Origin: Plectrocnemia conspersa
Taxonomy: Eukaryota > Arthropoda > Insecta > Trichoptera > Polycentropodidae
Length of the DNA stretch: 64,000 nucleotides
Assembly (NCBI GenBank): GCA_009617715.1
Contig: VTFK01000225.1
Span: 248,001-312,000, forward strand
Reading direction: 5' to 3'
Position 1 is the first letter of the stretch, and every line of letters begins with the position of its first letter. A program made the position numbers and the translations under genes. This document shows, piece after piece, positions 49,650 through 61,205 of this stretch. The notes beneath the pieces were generated by a model. That model saw nothing but the letters and a program-made list of their open reading frames with translations. It ran no database searches and was not told the DNA's origin.

Positions 49650-50060
49650 GATTAGACATTTATGAGTTCGAATTAATTTGGAAATTGAACCCGGCAACAT
49701 CGACATTATTACGGCTGCCAATATAAATTAAATCCAATAAAAAAGACGTCGTAAAACGAACCGGAGGGCTTAAAGCGAATAGTCCGCATAAGGGTGGAGA
49801 CAACACGCGGCCATTAAAACCGCCCCCTTCTACGTACGAAAGCGAAAACAAACAAACAAGATCTCTGCTCTCTCGGGGCATCTGCCTCCGAGGATATTAG
49901 TAGTTTGGATCGAGTCCAGCAACTAATATTGATCCAGGTGGCGTTGGTCCGATATCGCTTTTTGGACCTCTGGATCAAAACAGCCGTAAAACGAACGATT
50001 GCCGTCGTCGAAAACAAACTCGAATTAAGCGCACGAAAGCTGTGAACTTTCATATTGGAT
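49650..50060. other. Composition island, candidate regulatory DNA
   Basis: GGAGGGCTTAAAGCGAATAG, CGCGGCCATTAAAACCGCCC and CGTCGTCGAAAAC. Overlapping 73- and 83-codon minus-strand frames are open and unrecognised. It abuts the second hAT copy. Confidence 0.35.
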
Positions 50061-50189
50061 TTCATTATATGATATAAACTTAGACAACGATGTCGGTTTT
50101 TGTAGATTTTAATCGAATGACTGATATAAATGGTAGTCTTTCTTAAATAAATGCCAAAGTTTAAATAGTTAACCCAGTTCTTATTATAA

Positions 50190-51250
50190 TGTAGGCCTGT
50201 CGGGTAAATCTCCTTACTAACTTTCGATTTATTTTCAATTTGTCGCTTAAAACTTCATCGTTTCTTGATTTTTAGAGATGTACGAAAGTCACCTGCGTGA
50301 TAAATCGCCTATTGAGAACCTCAGATCGATTGCCTTTGGCACCTGATAAATTGTTTGCTATAATTCTTCACAGATATATACACAATCACTATCGACAACC
50401 ACTAGTAGACCAACACGGGTTTCGTTCGCGTCGTTCCACTATCACTAACCTCTTGTACCTTTCGAAGGCCATGACAAAATCCTTTGATTCTAAATGTTGA
50501 TCGATGTAGTCTATAACGACACTCAAAAGGTATTCGACAAAATTCGTTATTAGGTATTCTTATGAAAGTTAGGCAACTTTGTTTTTTATCGAGCTACTTA
50601 AATGGCTATCATCAGTATGTTTCGCTTCAAAGAGTATTTTGCATATTCTGAAGCATCAAAAAGATTTAATCTGGGTCCTTCGCTCTATTTTCTTTTTAAT
50701 AACGATATATATGCGGCAATATTTATTATACGCGGATGACTTAAACGTGTTTCAGAGTATTTGTACAAATTCGGATTTACTTACGGATTGATCATAGACT
50801 ATATTTTCGCAATAAGTGTCACGTTATTACATTTTCCAGCTCTCCTTGCCCAGTAAAATTATCTTACAGTTTAGGCGAAGGTGTTTAAAAGCCGACATAT
50901 TTAAGAGTGACATTTGAACAGAAATAAAGTTTTTCTATGCACATCGCTAAAATTTGCGATTCGCATTCTGTATGATACGCTAGTTCATAGCGTCCTCGAA
51001 TATAACTCTATTGTCTAGAATCCAAGAGAAGCGAATTTGTTGTTGGAAAGAATTGGAAAATTTTAAAACTGATCGCTCGCAATTCACATCCAGAAATTTA
51101 CCGCTAGCAATTATTCGCTAAGAGCTTACCGCCGCGTTAGTTGATCGCATAAGCAATTTATAGTCTATATATGATCGCTAGCATATTTAACCGTCTAGAA
51201 ACATTGAATGTTCCGAACGTACAAGTACCGGATCATCCACGCGGTGAATA
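50190..51250 (+). mobile_element. Decayed non-LTR retrotransposon (jockey/CR1 group), RT and C-terminal region
   Basis: In shifting plus-strand frames: a YRPI-like start near 50300, VDQHGFRSRRSTITNLLYL at 50405 (canonical QHGFR.grST.tNLl), LLYADDLNVFQ at 50722 with an intact YADD catalytic box, LYDTLVHSVLEYNSIV at about 50970 where the next codon is TAG in place of Trp (canonical vWnP), then NPREANLLLERI. Stops and shifts are frequent and the segment between QHGF and YADD is shorter than usual. Its subfamily differs from the 6-8 kb and 61 kb relics. Confidence 0.8.
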
Positions 51251-51649
51251 AATACAGTTTCTCTGATATTGACTAGTGGAATCATAAATATATTAAAATT
51301 AAAATAAAAATGCTAATATTTTAACAATTTTTTATTACATTCTGTAGCTTATTATATTTTACGGTACCAAATAGTTGATTTTCTGAACCTAAAAAATGCT
51401 TAAAATAAAACACATTTGTTTTGTAATAATGACCAATATTTATATAATCAAAACTTAATCTAGTAAAGTATCTATATATATATAATAAATTAATACAATG
51501 ACTGGATCATCCATGTATATAAATATAACCATGTAAGTTTATATTTAAAATTTCTTATCAAATAAACATTTTCATAAATACCAATAATATTAACCGAAAG
51601 AAGCTTAATGTCAAAAAGCTAAATTTCAGAATTAATGCAATCTTATAAC
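51251..51649. other. AT-rich spacer
   Basis: Nothing recognised. Confidence 0.6.
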
Positions 51650-52350
51650 CGTCTGTTCTAACCCTGGAACATCGACTGGGGTGTGTTTAGACGTACGGCG
51701 TTGTTAGCCGACAAGAACAAGACTCGAAATTGAATCTCGCCGTTTGTACAAATTCTGAATGTGGCGAACATGTCTCGCTAATTTTCAGCTGAAACGCCCC
51801 GCTGTCGGTATGAATTATTCGAGCGGAAAAGCACTTTGTCGCATTTATGTGTGTATGTCTGTGTGTCATAGCTTTCGATAAACGTTTGCTTTTATGAATT
51901 ACTTTGCTCTTATAGAGTTACACCGAGTAATGAATGGCCTGTCGAATACATACATATACTATTTACTACATCGTTTACAAAACATCTTTTAGATACATCA
52001 AAAACCTTGAATTTAAAAAAAATTGCCTAAAAATTACAATTAACCGAATCATTTTGTAACATAATCACTACTTAAAAACAGTGAATATTTACATGTAATA
52101 ACAATAATAATTAATGCGGAGCCTGATGTTGCAGATTTTCATTTTTATTGGTCTCAGTCGATTCAGCGTAACTCCGCTTCGTACAAATCGGGAAATTTGG
52201 GTGACTGACTTAGCTGGACCAAGTCAAACGGTCCAAAGATAGCGGCTGCTTTCTTTGGTCTGTTAATGATCGTCTCAATAGATTTTCTGTATCTCTGCAA
52301 GCTGAACTCTCGTTCATTCAAAATCGAAAGGATCGGGCTCAAATCTTGAG
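51650..52350. other. Two composition islands (51650-51960 and 52120-52350)
   Basis: The first contains GTACGGCGTTGTTAGCCGAC and AACGCCCCGCTGTCGG; the second CAGTCGATTCAGCGTAACTC and GCGGCTGCTTTC. Both have AT-rich borders and no coding frame of note. Confidence 0.35.
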
Positions 52351-53904
52351 AATTTGTGTGACTCTTTTAAATTTAGCTTATTGCTGTAATTTAGTGTAAA
52401 TATAAATTAAGGTTTTAATGCAATTTTTCGCTTAATTAAAAAATATTTAAAATTGTGGGTAATCTTAAAAATGTGTCTAGATAATTTAATAACTTCATTG
52501 ATATGAGAACCACTGATAAATATCGATTTAATTTGAATTGACCATGAAAAATAAATCACAAAATGCTTTAAAACCGTAAAAAATACAAATACTATTCCTT
52601 AATACAAAGAGAAGTAGAAAGTTAAAGCATACCTAACGACTGTTTAGTAATTTTAAAATTAAAAATACGATTGTATTGCATTAACAATCGAAATGCGAAA
52701 TAAATTATTACTTTAATATTTACTAAATTATTTTAATATAAACGTCGATAGAAATAAATTAATAAAATTACACTTCAAAACCGCTACTTAGAAAACAGGC
52801 TAACAACGAATTTTCTATTAGTCAGACTTAGCGTAAATAAGCATAGCATACGTAAATGGAAAATTATTACGCTTACATCAGCACATTGTGAAAAATTCCA
52901 CCTGAAATACCTTACTTGGTACATATCTTAATTCGCAACAAGTAGAGCCACGCTTTTTAAAACTGAAAAAGCAGCCGCTTCCCTCTTCACGTTAGCATTG
53001 TTTCAGCTACAACGTCTAAAATACGACTGAATTCTTCAAACCTTACGTATTTTTACAAACTGTATATGAATTAAAAAAAGAATGTACAATAATATTAATT
53101 TTAAACCGTGATTATCTAAAAAAAAAAATACAATAAAATAATATTAATTTAGAAACTTGTCAAAATATTTTTTTTGCATAATTATGGACTATTTTAATTT
53201 ACAGTACTTATTTGTATATATCATACAAACATAAATCGTACCTTTAGTAAAATAATATAGTAGTTTAAAATACATTTTAAGGTCTTAATATTTTTTTATA
53301 TATATTAAATATATGCTAAATCTGAATTACAATTTATATTAAACAACAGTTATTTAGATTCTTAATTATTTATGTAAAATATGTTTTAAAGTATAATAAG
53401 TTACAATACTGTTAAGTTTAAAACTTTTTACTTTACCATACGTTAATTGACTCACTTTTTACTTAAGTTAGAAAAATGACTGTATATATAATATTTAAAT
53501 TATTAACGCATATTATCTAATACAATATTATTCTTAAGGCAAAAACGAATCATCTTAATATCCTAATTCGTCGCAATAGGATGCATCATTTGTCATAGTG
53601 ATACAACATAAATAATAATAAAGATATTAGAGTAGAAATTCTTACTAGAAATAATAAACACAAGGGTTGAAATTCAAACTCTCGTATGTTTGTAACAAAG
53701 TGATAAATTACCTTGTAGAATTTTCGGTAAAATTATATATAATAATTCTTTAAGATTGCAAAGATTTATCATGGGATATATAATGTTATTTTTACCTTTG
53801 TTTGACATTATTTATTTATTCTAAATGTATTCAACTACTTTTTTTACTTTACATTTAAATTTTTAATACACAACTTTAACACATTTAGACGTTTCACAAT
53901 AAAT
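52351..53904. other. AT-rich non-coding stretch
   Basis: No gene or clear repeat. Confidence 0.6.
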
Positions 53905-54062
53905 CATCATATTTTATGATCGCATTATTATGTCTACGTGCAAATCGGATTATAAAGTTGGCAAATATGAAAATGATATTTTTGTTAAGGGCACGAAGGT
54001 CAAAAGTTTGTCTAGGGGGGCGTAAAATACACCGGCGCCGGCCCTTTATGTGAAACTTCACA
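53905..54062. repeat. Possible solo end of a TTF-type hAT element
   Basis: GGGGGGCGTAAAATACACC followed by GGCGCCGGCCCT stands out in AT-rich DNA. GGGCCGGCGC-type ends, usually starting CAG, are common in hAT elements with TTF-type zinc-finger transposases. Only one end is seen, no target duplication is visible, and a short minus-strand frame over it is unrecognised. Confidence 0.25.
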
Positions 54063-54509
54063 TACAGATACAAAACGGCAAGATCTAGTTCGTAATTCCA
54101 GTGTTTGATAAATACTATATTATGCGTATTTATAACAAAAAGAAAAACATCTCGAACAAACTTTTGTTTGAAAATTACTTTTAAAGCTCTGAAGTTACTT
54201 GTTATAAATTCAACCAACATACTCATCATAATTTAATTTATAAATATTTAAAGTAAAATTCATTTAGAACGCATTTCTTGTTTTTATTTGTATTTAATTA
54301 AGCTTATATGTCTTTAATTAAAATAATTTCTTTTAATTTCCATAACTATGTAATAAAATAAAAAATCGTAGAAAGAAATAATATATACGTAGATAGTTAT
54401 AAGAGATATTTTTCGAATGAACGCACTACCAAAACTTTTTCGTTGCTTTTCATTTTTAATGTTATCTTTATTAGCTCTGAGATTTTAAAACAAAATAAAC
54501 TTTAACAGC
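54063..54509. other. AT-rich spacer
   Basis: Nothing recognised. Confidence 0.6.
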
Positions 54510-55050
54510 CGTTAGTCGCTAAGCCCCGCAGCGCTTCACGTTTTGGCAACTAGCGCTGTTCCTACGTGCAAAAACAGAAAACTTTTCCCGTATACTTTTC
54601 GACGACACTTTGTATTGTCTTGGAGTATTGTCGGCCATACGTTACGCGACCGATCTTAAATTTCCCCGTCCAGATTTTTCCACGTCGCTTTGCAGCCAGC
54701 GAGCCAAGAACTTTAATAAAAAGTTTTTATTGTGAAACTATTATCTATCGACGCGAAATGGCACCACGGGCTGCAGTCCGGCACCGGTTCCGTTGTGTTC
54801 CGGTTATATACTGCGTTCCGGTTGCTCGGAGTTAGCGCCCGGGAAATTTAAACGGCCGTTACGTCGCACAAAAGAAAAGTATTGCAGTTTTGTTTCCAGA
54901 TTTAGGGGCTTTAGGGGCGACGATTCGCAGTCGAAAATAACGTACGAACGATCTATGGCCCGTGCTTATGGACGCCTGAACTTTTTCTCTGTTGCTGTTT
55001 GCCTCTGTAATGGTATCTCTCATTATTTATGTAGGTATGTGGGTATTTGT
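54510..55050. other. Large composition island, candidate regulatory DNA
   Basis: GCCCCGCAGCGCTTCACG, CCACGGGCTGCAGTCCGGCA, GAGTTAGCGCCCGGG and TTTAGGGGCTTTAGGGGCGA (a tandem TTTAGGGGC pair). Plus-strand frames of 89 and 108 codons overlap in different phases and are unrecognised. The overlap of two frames argues for chance openness. Confidence 0.4.
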
Positions 55051-55275
55051 ACTAAAGCTATCATGGTGAGCTTTGTGATTCGATTAAGCTATATAGCAAA
55101 TGGATTAAATACAATTTAACGGTTTAAGCTATTGTTAACAAATTGAAGTATTGAGAGTTCAAATTTCAAACAACAAGAGCTCCGATTAACACATATTAAT
55201 AATGTTTCGATTGTCATCTTTTTACAAAAAAAATCGTAGTTAAATATTTTTGTGCAGTTATGTATATATATTTTA
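55051..55275. other. AT-rich spacer
   Basis: Nothing recognised. Confidence 0.6.
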
Positions 55276-55283
55276 GTGTATAT

Positions 55284-56306
55284 TAGGGATTCTGAAGTCT
55301 CGGGTTTTTTCGATTCCCGGGACTCGAGACCCAAATGTTTAAAGTCCCGGGAATTCTCGGGACTCGAGACTGATTATTTTTCGTACAATCATGAAAAAAA
55401 ATTATGTTAAAAAATTAACTTATTATTATTAACTTTAATTAATTTATTATTATTAACTAATATTATTTGTGTTATAGGTACGATAGGTGAAAATTTATTA
55501 AAACAATTTAAAAACACTTTATTTGATATTTATTTAAATTTAATTTATTACAATTTTTTTAATCGAAATATTTATATCAATATTAAGTTTAAACCTTTAC
55601 TTTTGTAAGGAAAAATATGTTTTTAAAAACACCAAGGCGTTTAATGATGAATCACATAGCCTGTTCCTGGTTTTTGTGGCAAATATTCCAGATGTAAAAA
55701 AAACTCTCTCGCTTTCTGTAGATGTTGGCTTAATTGTAAGCAATGATTTGAATAAAAGCTCTAGATTCGGAGTTCGCTTGATAGTTGAATCTAATATCTG
55801 AAACTCCTTTTTAAAGTTAAATTTTTTATTTCTAGTCTTTGAAATATTTTGGTGGTTCGTGCGACAGAGTTGTGTTGATTTCAAATATTTGTTTTAAAAG
55901 GAAATTAACAATTATTTAGGAAGTTATTAAAGTGGCATCTCGACGACTTAGAGCTTCAACTGCCAGTTTTATAGGAGTGAGTACTTCACAAATATTTTCC
56001 AATACGTGAATGTTCGATTCATTCCAAATTTGGCCGATGCCAAGATCAAATAATGATTTTCTAATACAATTTCGTAACTTTCAAAATCTCGAGATCATGG
56101 GTAATAAGGAATTCCACCTTGTCTTCATATCGAGACATAAATTAAGCTCGACATTAAATTCGCTCTTTACATATTTTTGTAAAATTGCACTTCGGAAAGT
56201 CTCGAGTCCCGGGTTATTAATTTTTAAATTCCCGGGACTCGAGACAGCAAAAAATCTTTGAATTCTCGGGAATAAATTCCCGGGTTGTCTCGACACAGAA
56301 TCCCTA
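55284..56306. mobile_element. Third hAT element (1023 bp) with CCCGGG/CTCGAG-rich ends
   Basis: Ends TAGGGATTCTG and CAGAATCCCTA are a perfect 11-bp inverted repeat with the perfect 8-bp duplication GTGTATAT (55276-55283, 56307-56314). Each end carries repeated CCCGGGACTCGAGAC and CCCGGGAATT motifs over about 100 bp, giving long inverted symmetry. The interior keeps the C-terminal half of a hAT transposase on the minus strand. The end sequence and subterminal architecture (6-bp-core palindromes) parallel the 6.8/48.3 kb family, but the sequence is different. Confidence 0.93.
55597..56185 (-). pseudogene. hAT transposase C-terminal half (third element)
   Basis: The minus strand reads LCLDMKTRWNSLLPMISRF at about 56150-56081, the TRWNS motif of the hAT core (family: DvkTRWNSt..ml.R), then after frame breaks a helical stretch ILDSTIKRTPNLELLFKSLL and the dimerisation motif TIKPTSTESERVFFTSG (Phe in place of the usual Ser) with LNALVFLKTYF to a stop at 55597. 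The zinc finger and the first catalytic part are lost. A large deletion must have preceded or accompanied the spread of this copy, because its ends are intact. Confidence 0.85.
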
Positions 56307-56314
56307 GTGTATAT

Positions 56315-57104
56315 ACAGTTTGTATAATTTGTACACGTGAAGTACTTGTAGCCTTGCCTGCGTCTTAAGGATCCAGTCATTTCCGAATATCAGGTTGAAC
56401 TTTAGATTTCAGATTTCAAAGCTGGACCAGGGTTAATATAAATATAAAAGAATGTCGATGGTAGATGAAGCTCCACTTGCTAAAAGCTAACGTCTCAAGT
56501 CTGGGATATCAAGTGGAAGTTTTTAATATAGTGTTGATAGAAGCGAATTTCGAATTGAAGTGTTGTTTTAGATAATTTGTATGTGATTTTATACACATAA
56601 TATACCCGGAAGAAGCTTTGTATTCGACTTATTTTGGCCGAAATGGCCAAAGATTTATTATTATCTATAAATTTTCTTACTAGAACATTTTTGGGTTGTG
56701 TGGCCGTTCAAATGTTAACAGATTGTAAATTCGTAAAACCAGTAACTTATCCCTTCGCATTTCAACGTGATGTATTTTTCGAGGTACCAAACGGTGGGTT
56801 GTGATGCATTTAGCTTATTCTTTTAATACGTACAGTAAGCACAAATACTTTAACATTTTTCAGCACCTTTTACCTGACAAAGTTCTCTTACATTTTGACT
56901 TATACGTGATGAAGATATTGTATGCAGGTTGATATTTTTAATCCCATTATTAATAAATAAATAAATAAATATATATCTGTATTAATGATAATATGGATAT
57001 ATATTTAATAAAATATAAAGTATATTTTTCGATACGATAATTGTTGAACATTTTTTTAATAATAGTACACATGACTCAAATATTTATATTAGACATATGT
57101 TAAC
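56315..57104. other. AT-rich stretch
   Basis: Slightly mixed composition at 56340-56560; no gene or repeat recognised. Confidence 0.5.
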
Positions 57105-57167
57105 ATAAATCTTTATATTTTGTTGCAGGTAAGGTGGCTTAATTATGAAAAACCTATTAAAGTAAGT
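57105..57167 (+). promoter_or_regulatory. Candidate recursive-splicing ratchet point 3 with RS-exon
   Basis: TTTTGTTGCAG/GTAAGG joins a 3' splice site to a near-consensus 5' splice site at 57128/57129, behind a T-rich tract and branch-point-like GTTAACAT. A/GTAAGT at 57162 would close a 33-nt cryptic exon 57129-57161. Of the three sites this has the best 5' splice site at the junction. Confidence 0.62.
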
Positions 57168-57739
57168 GATTTCATTGACTTAATAATATATTATTTTTTT
57201 ATACTCAAGATCCATATAAACATCTTATCATTACATTACAATTCAGCAAAAAATAATTATTGTAAAGTTTCGGTAACAGTTTGGGTATTTATCTAAAAGT
57301 TTCTGTTTAGTTTGATCATCATCAAAATGTTTTTTCTGATGTTTATTTCGATATTTTTTCCTATATGGCTATAGCCTAATGAACATTAAAATTCATAAAC
57401 CATTATCATAAATTTGGAGCAGAATAATATGATGATGATGTTTAAACTAACGGCCATTTATCATCACTTTTATACCCATATTCAAAATGATATAACTTTA
57501 AAAGCTTGACAAGAAATGTCTTTAGGTGGTTTTTTAATACAGTTACACAAAGTTAATCACCATATTAAATACCTTAAAAAAATAATTGAGACTATGCATC
57601 TTGGTGTATTGCTAATTAATGCAACTACAATATTTTTTTCTAAGGGATAACTTTTCTTTAAGTAGGGTTTTTAAGCACTACGTTTTTGTATAGCATATAA
57701 AGTACTGTATATAGTCAGCTCTTGGTCCATTTATTTTTA
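57168..57739. other. AT-rich spacer
   Basis: Nothing recognised. Confidence 0.6.
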
Positions 57740-58190
57740 TTGTGATAATTCACTATGTTTTATTTTTACTTTATTAAACGTATCTATTTAGAAGCTCGTA
57801 TACATTTTACGCCCAAGAAAGCATCATTAAAAATCTCTTCCCGGAAATCAAATTACCGAATAAGTCTTTTGACGACTGAACCGCGCAATTTCTATGAGAT
57901 GGGAAAAAAATATATAAGAAAAGCACTCGTAATTAAATTACGTCGATACTTACCGAGGGAAGGGAAAAGAGGAACACGCGTGCTCCTCTCGAACGCGTAG
58001 AAGTAGGTTCAGATTATATTAACTTTCGTTTGAGCGCTTTCAACAAAGAAAACTTTGACTTAGACATCGTTCGTTCGTTTTTTGCTTTATCCTCTTGCTT
58101 GTCATAATTAATCTTTGAAACTCTCCAACCCCGCCGGGTCCAAGAATTTACAACTTGAAAAGCTTCCTCCGAATCTGGGATGGAAATGCA
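57740..58190. other. Composition island, candidate regulatory DNA
   Basis: GAAGCTCGTATACATTTTACG, GACTGAACCGCGCAATTTC, AACACGCGTGCTCCTCTCGA and CCAACCCCGCCGGGTCC. An 81-codon plus-strand frame is open but unrecognised. It begins about 600 bases after ratchet point 3. Confidence 0.35.
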
Positions 58191-59704
58191 AGTCGATAAT
58201 ATTTTTTTTAAGTACTACAATTAGTCAGTATTTTATATAATATGGCTAATTAAAAGCACTTGTTATATTCTTGATAAACGTTATATAACTTACGTATATA
58301 AAATATTTATTAAAATTAATTTTGGTAAAACGTCTATATTTTTCATCCTTTGAAACGCTTCTTAATGAGAACTTAATTTGTAGGATTATACATATAAGTA
58401 TCTCTTTTCATTTAAAATATTTCCTTAAAGTAGTCAAGAAGTTGAGGCAAGCAACAGTCATAAAAATATACAGGCATACTATAATTTATTGTTTATTAAA
58501 TTTAAAGGCCCAAATGATTTTATGTAATTAATATAATTATTTTCATAAAAAAATATTTTTTAATTAACACATCTATTTATAAATCTACTGTTTAAATTAT
58601 ATGTAGAAAATACAAAAAATATACATTTTAATGAAAAAATAAATTTTAAATCAAATAATATATAATGAGTTAAAGTATTTTTTTTCAATTTACAAGCAAA
58701 ATATATCAATTAAGTAAAAAAGTAATGTACTATCTAACGTAATTTAAAGAAGCGATAACAATCGCTAGATAATATTACTATTATGTGATACACGAAAATC
58801 TATGTAAATCGAAAAAGCAGCTGTTAAAAAATGGTAGCGCTTCTTAATGAGTTTTAAGCTGTGTCTCATAGAAACACCATTACGTTTACTGTAACATCTA
58901 CAAATACTTTGTTCTGACATTTTTAATCAAATAAGACTCAAATACAAACCACTGTTATATGATTACGCGTATTAATATAGAACCAAAAATTCGCTGAAAA
59001 GTGGTAATTTTTCGAAAATCTACCATAGATATGTTCTTGCTTATAGTTACTTTTATAATTTGACTCCTCTTAAAAATACATCTTTTGAAAAACTGCTTTT
59101 CGGATAAGGTAGCAAAGGAAATTGCAACGTAGTTCTGACAGCAGTATAATTAATTTTGCACTGCTGATTTTCATAAATGAATAACTGTAAAATATGCTAA
59201 CGTTGCTTATATATTATTAATTTTATTTATTTTATTTAAATTTTAATAAATTATTTACTGTATACTGAGTTTGCTTTAAGAATTAATACTAAGTTAAAAA
59301 AAATTAAATTACTTCGAAATTCTAATGTTATAATTTTCTACTCATTCTGAAAAACCATCTGCTGATATATGTATGTGAATATTACACAAATAATATCAAT
59401 TTTAAAAAATCTTTTTAAAAAAAATTGTATATTCAACTCAGCCCACTCATGAAATATCTATTATTATTATTATCATAGTATTAAAACATTTATTTCCAAA
59501 ATGTTCCTATTCAGTTTTTAAAACATGTCTTACTTAATACAGAATGTTTCTTAAATAAATGAAATTTACTAGTCAGTAAGTGTGTCTTGAAGTCGTCGTT
59601 TCTCAAGCGCTTGTCTTAAAGATGACGCTCAAACAGGAAGTGAGGCGTAAGTCAATGATCTAAGTAGTACTTAAAGCGATGTAATAGTTCAAGTATCGAG
59701 GCAT
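58191..59704. other. AT-rich non-coding stretch
   Basis: A small mixed patch at 59580-59700 (CTCAAGCGCTTGTC palindrome) precedes the dispersed repeat. No gene. Confidence 0.5.
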
Positions 59705-60015
59705 AGTGGGTTCGAGTGGGTCTGGTCTGGTTTTATGCTGCGTTATATACGCCGTTATGCAAGTAAGCTATATCCCCATCTCGTACGTTGAAGAAGATAG
59801 TAAAAATTCAGGCATACATTATTGACAACTGCTAGATCTGCAGGCACTACTCGCCGTATTTCAAACGCGCATATGCCTGTCTCTCGACTGGTAATATATA
59901 TAAGAGTCGCTACAATATCTTATTTTTTAAATTATTTTAAATTGTACACCTACCACCCATATTTATACATGTCCGTTAAATAGCTCACGTCAATATTATG
60001 TATTAATTAAACAAT
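59705..60015 (+). repeat. Uninterrupted copy of the repeat split at 12.7-14.2 kb
   Basis: Shows in one piece the two segments that flank the nested insertions at 12673-12785 and 13977-14245, with CAGGCATACATTATTGAC at the junction. The single TA (59815-59816) is the empty-site equivalent of the TA duplication there. The copies are clearly diverged, so the family is old. No coding capacity; superfamily unknown. Confidence 0.65.
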
Positions 60016-60989
60016 ATGTAAAATTGATATACAGATAAATTAATTTAGATATTTAGAAATATATGTACATATCGTCTAAACATATAAATTAATTTTATTT
60101 ATGCTAAAGACTATTTATTTGTAAAATATTCACCGTCTCTTTCGCATCCTTAAGTGTACATTGTCCCAACCTGTATAGCTAAATAAAAAAAATATTATAA
60201 TGAAGTCTCTTTTCGCCACTCTTACTTAACTCGCAACAGTGAAGAATAATCGCTGCATTTTAACGTCGACGTGAAAAATCGCAGACTTATGCAAGCTCGA
60301 ATTCTTTTCTTGGTTTTTATTTTGTGAAAAAACTGAACCCCAAAAGAATAATTGTAATTTAATCCCAAGGGGTTACTTTATCAAAGTGGTATAAAAAGAC
60401 AACAATAAATTGGAAATCTCTAATCAAAAACTATGTTTTTTTACTTTTATTTTTGTATTTAAAATCGTTCGATTTGCACAAAAATATTTGTTTTACTTGC
60501 TTGTAAAGTGAAATAAAACATATACAATTTTTACTATATAGTTTTTTACTTTTTTTTTTTTAATAAAAGCAAACAAACTTTACTGATGGAAAAATATATA
60601 GTTTCTATTTGCTTCCATTGATTAAATATTCTTGGAAAACGTTTACTCTTGCGATTACATTTAATTAAATGTTATGTAATGGTTTCGATAAAAAATAACC
60701 AATCGACCTTTGACTTTGAATAAAACATACATTTCGTCTAGAAAAATAGTATATTTATTTTTTAATCAAAGCGATTGAGCAGTGTTGTATGTCTGTGCTT
60801 TTTTGTTACTTTATCGTTATTAGTAAATTCGAAATATTTACTCACTCACTTTAATGAATAATAAAAATATAATACCTGGCATTAATAAAAAATTAAAAAA
60901 TGATGTAATATGTTCAAAAAGGAGAACACTTTGTCTAAAGTCAATATTAGGTACATAAACATACGTGTTGAATATTCAATCGTAAAGTT
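60016..60989. other. AT-rich spacer
   Basis: Slight mixed patch at 60210-60310. No gene. Confidence 0.5.
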
Positions 60990-61150
60990 TTAATGGACGA
61001 ATGGGTCATTTTGGCAACGCGTTGGTAACTTGCCATTAGTTTGTGGCTCAATTAAACTTGAAGACCTCGTACTGAATTTATGATCGTGGCGCATTATCGT
61101 TGCGCGTTGTGTCCTTTGTGACATGTGTCGGATGCTAACATTTAACTGAA
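60990..61150. other. Small composition island
   Basis: GGCAACGCGTTGGTAACTTGCC (an imperfect inverted repeat) and TGATCGTGGCGCATTATCGT within about 150 bases. No frame. Confidence 0.3.
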
Positions 61151-61205
61151 TATTGACAGTTATGTAACTGCAAAAATCTCATAAATTGTGAGTAATATAG
61201 ATATT

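Noticed and set aside
54793..55119. 108-codon plus-strand open frame
   Set aside because: It overlaps a second frame and runs from a GC-rich island into AT-rich DNA, with no recognisable motif.
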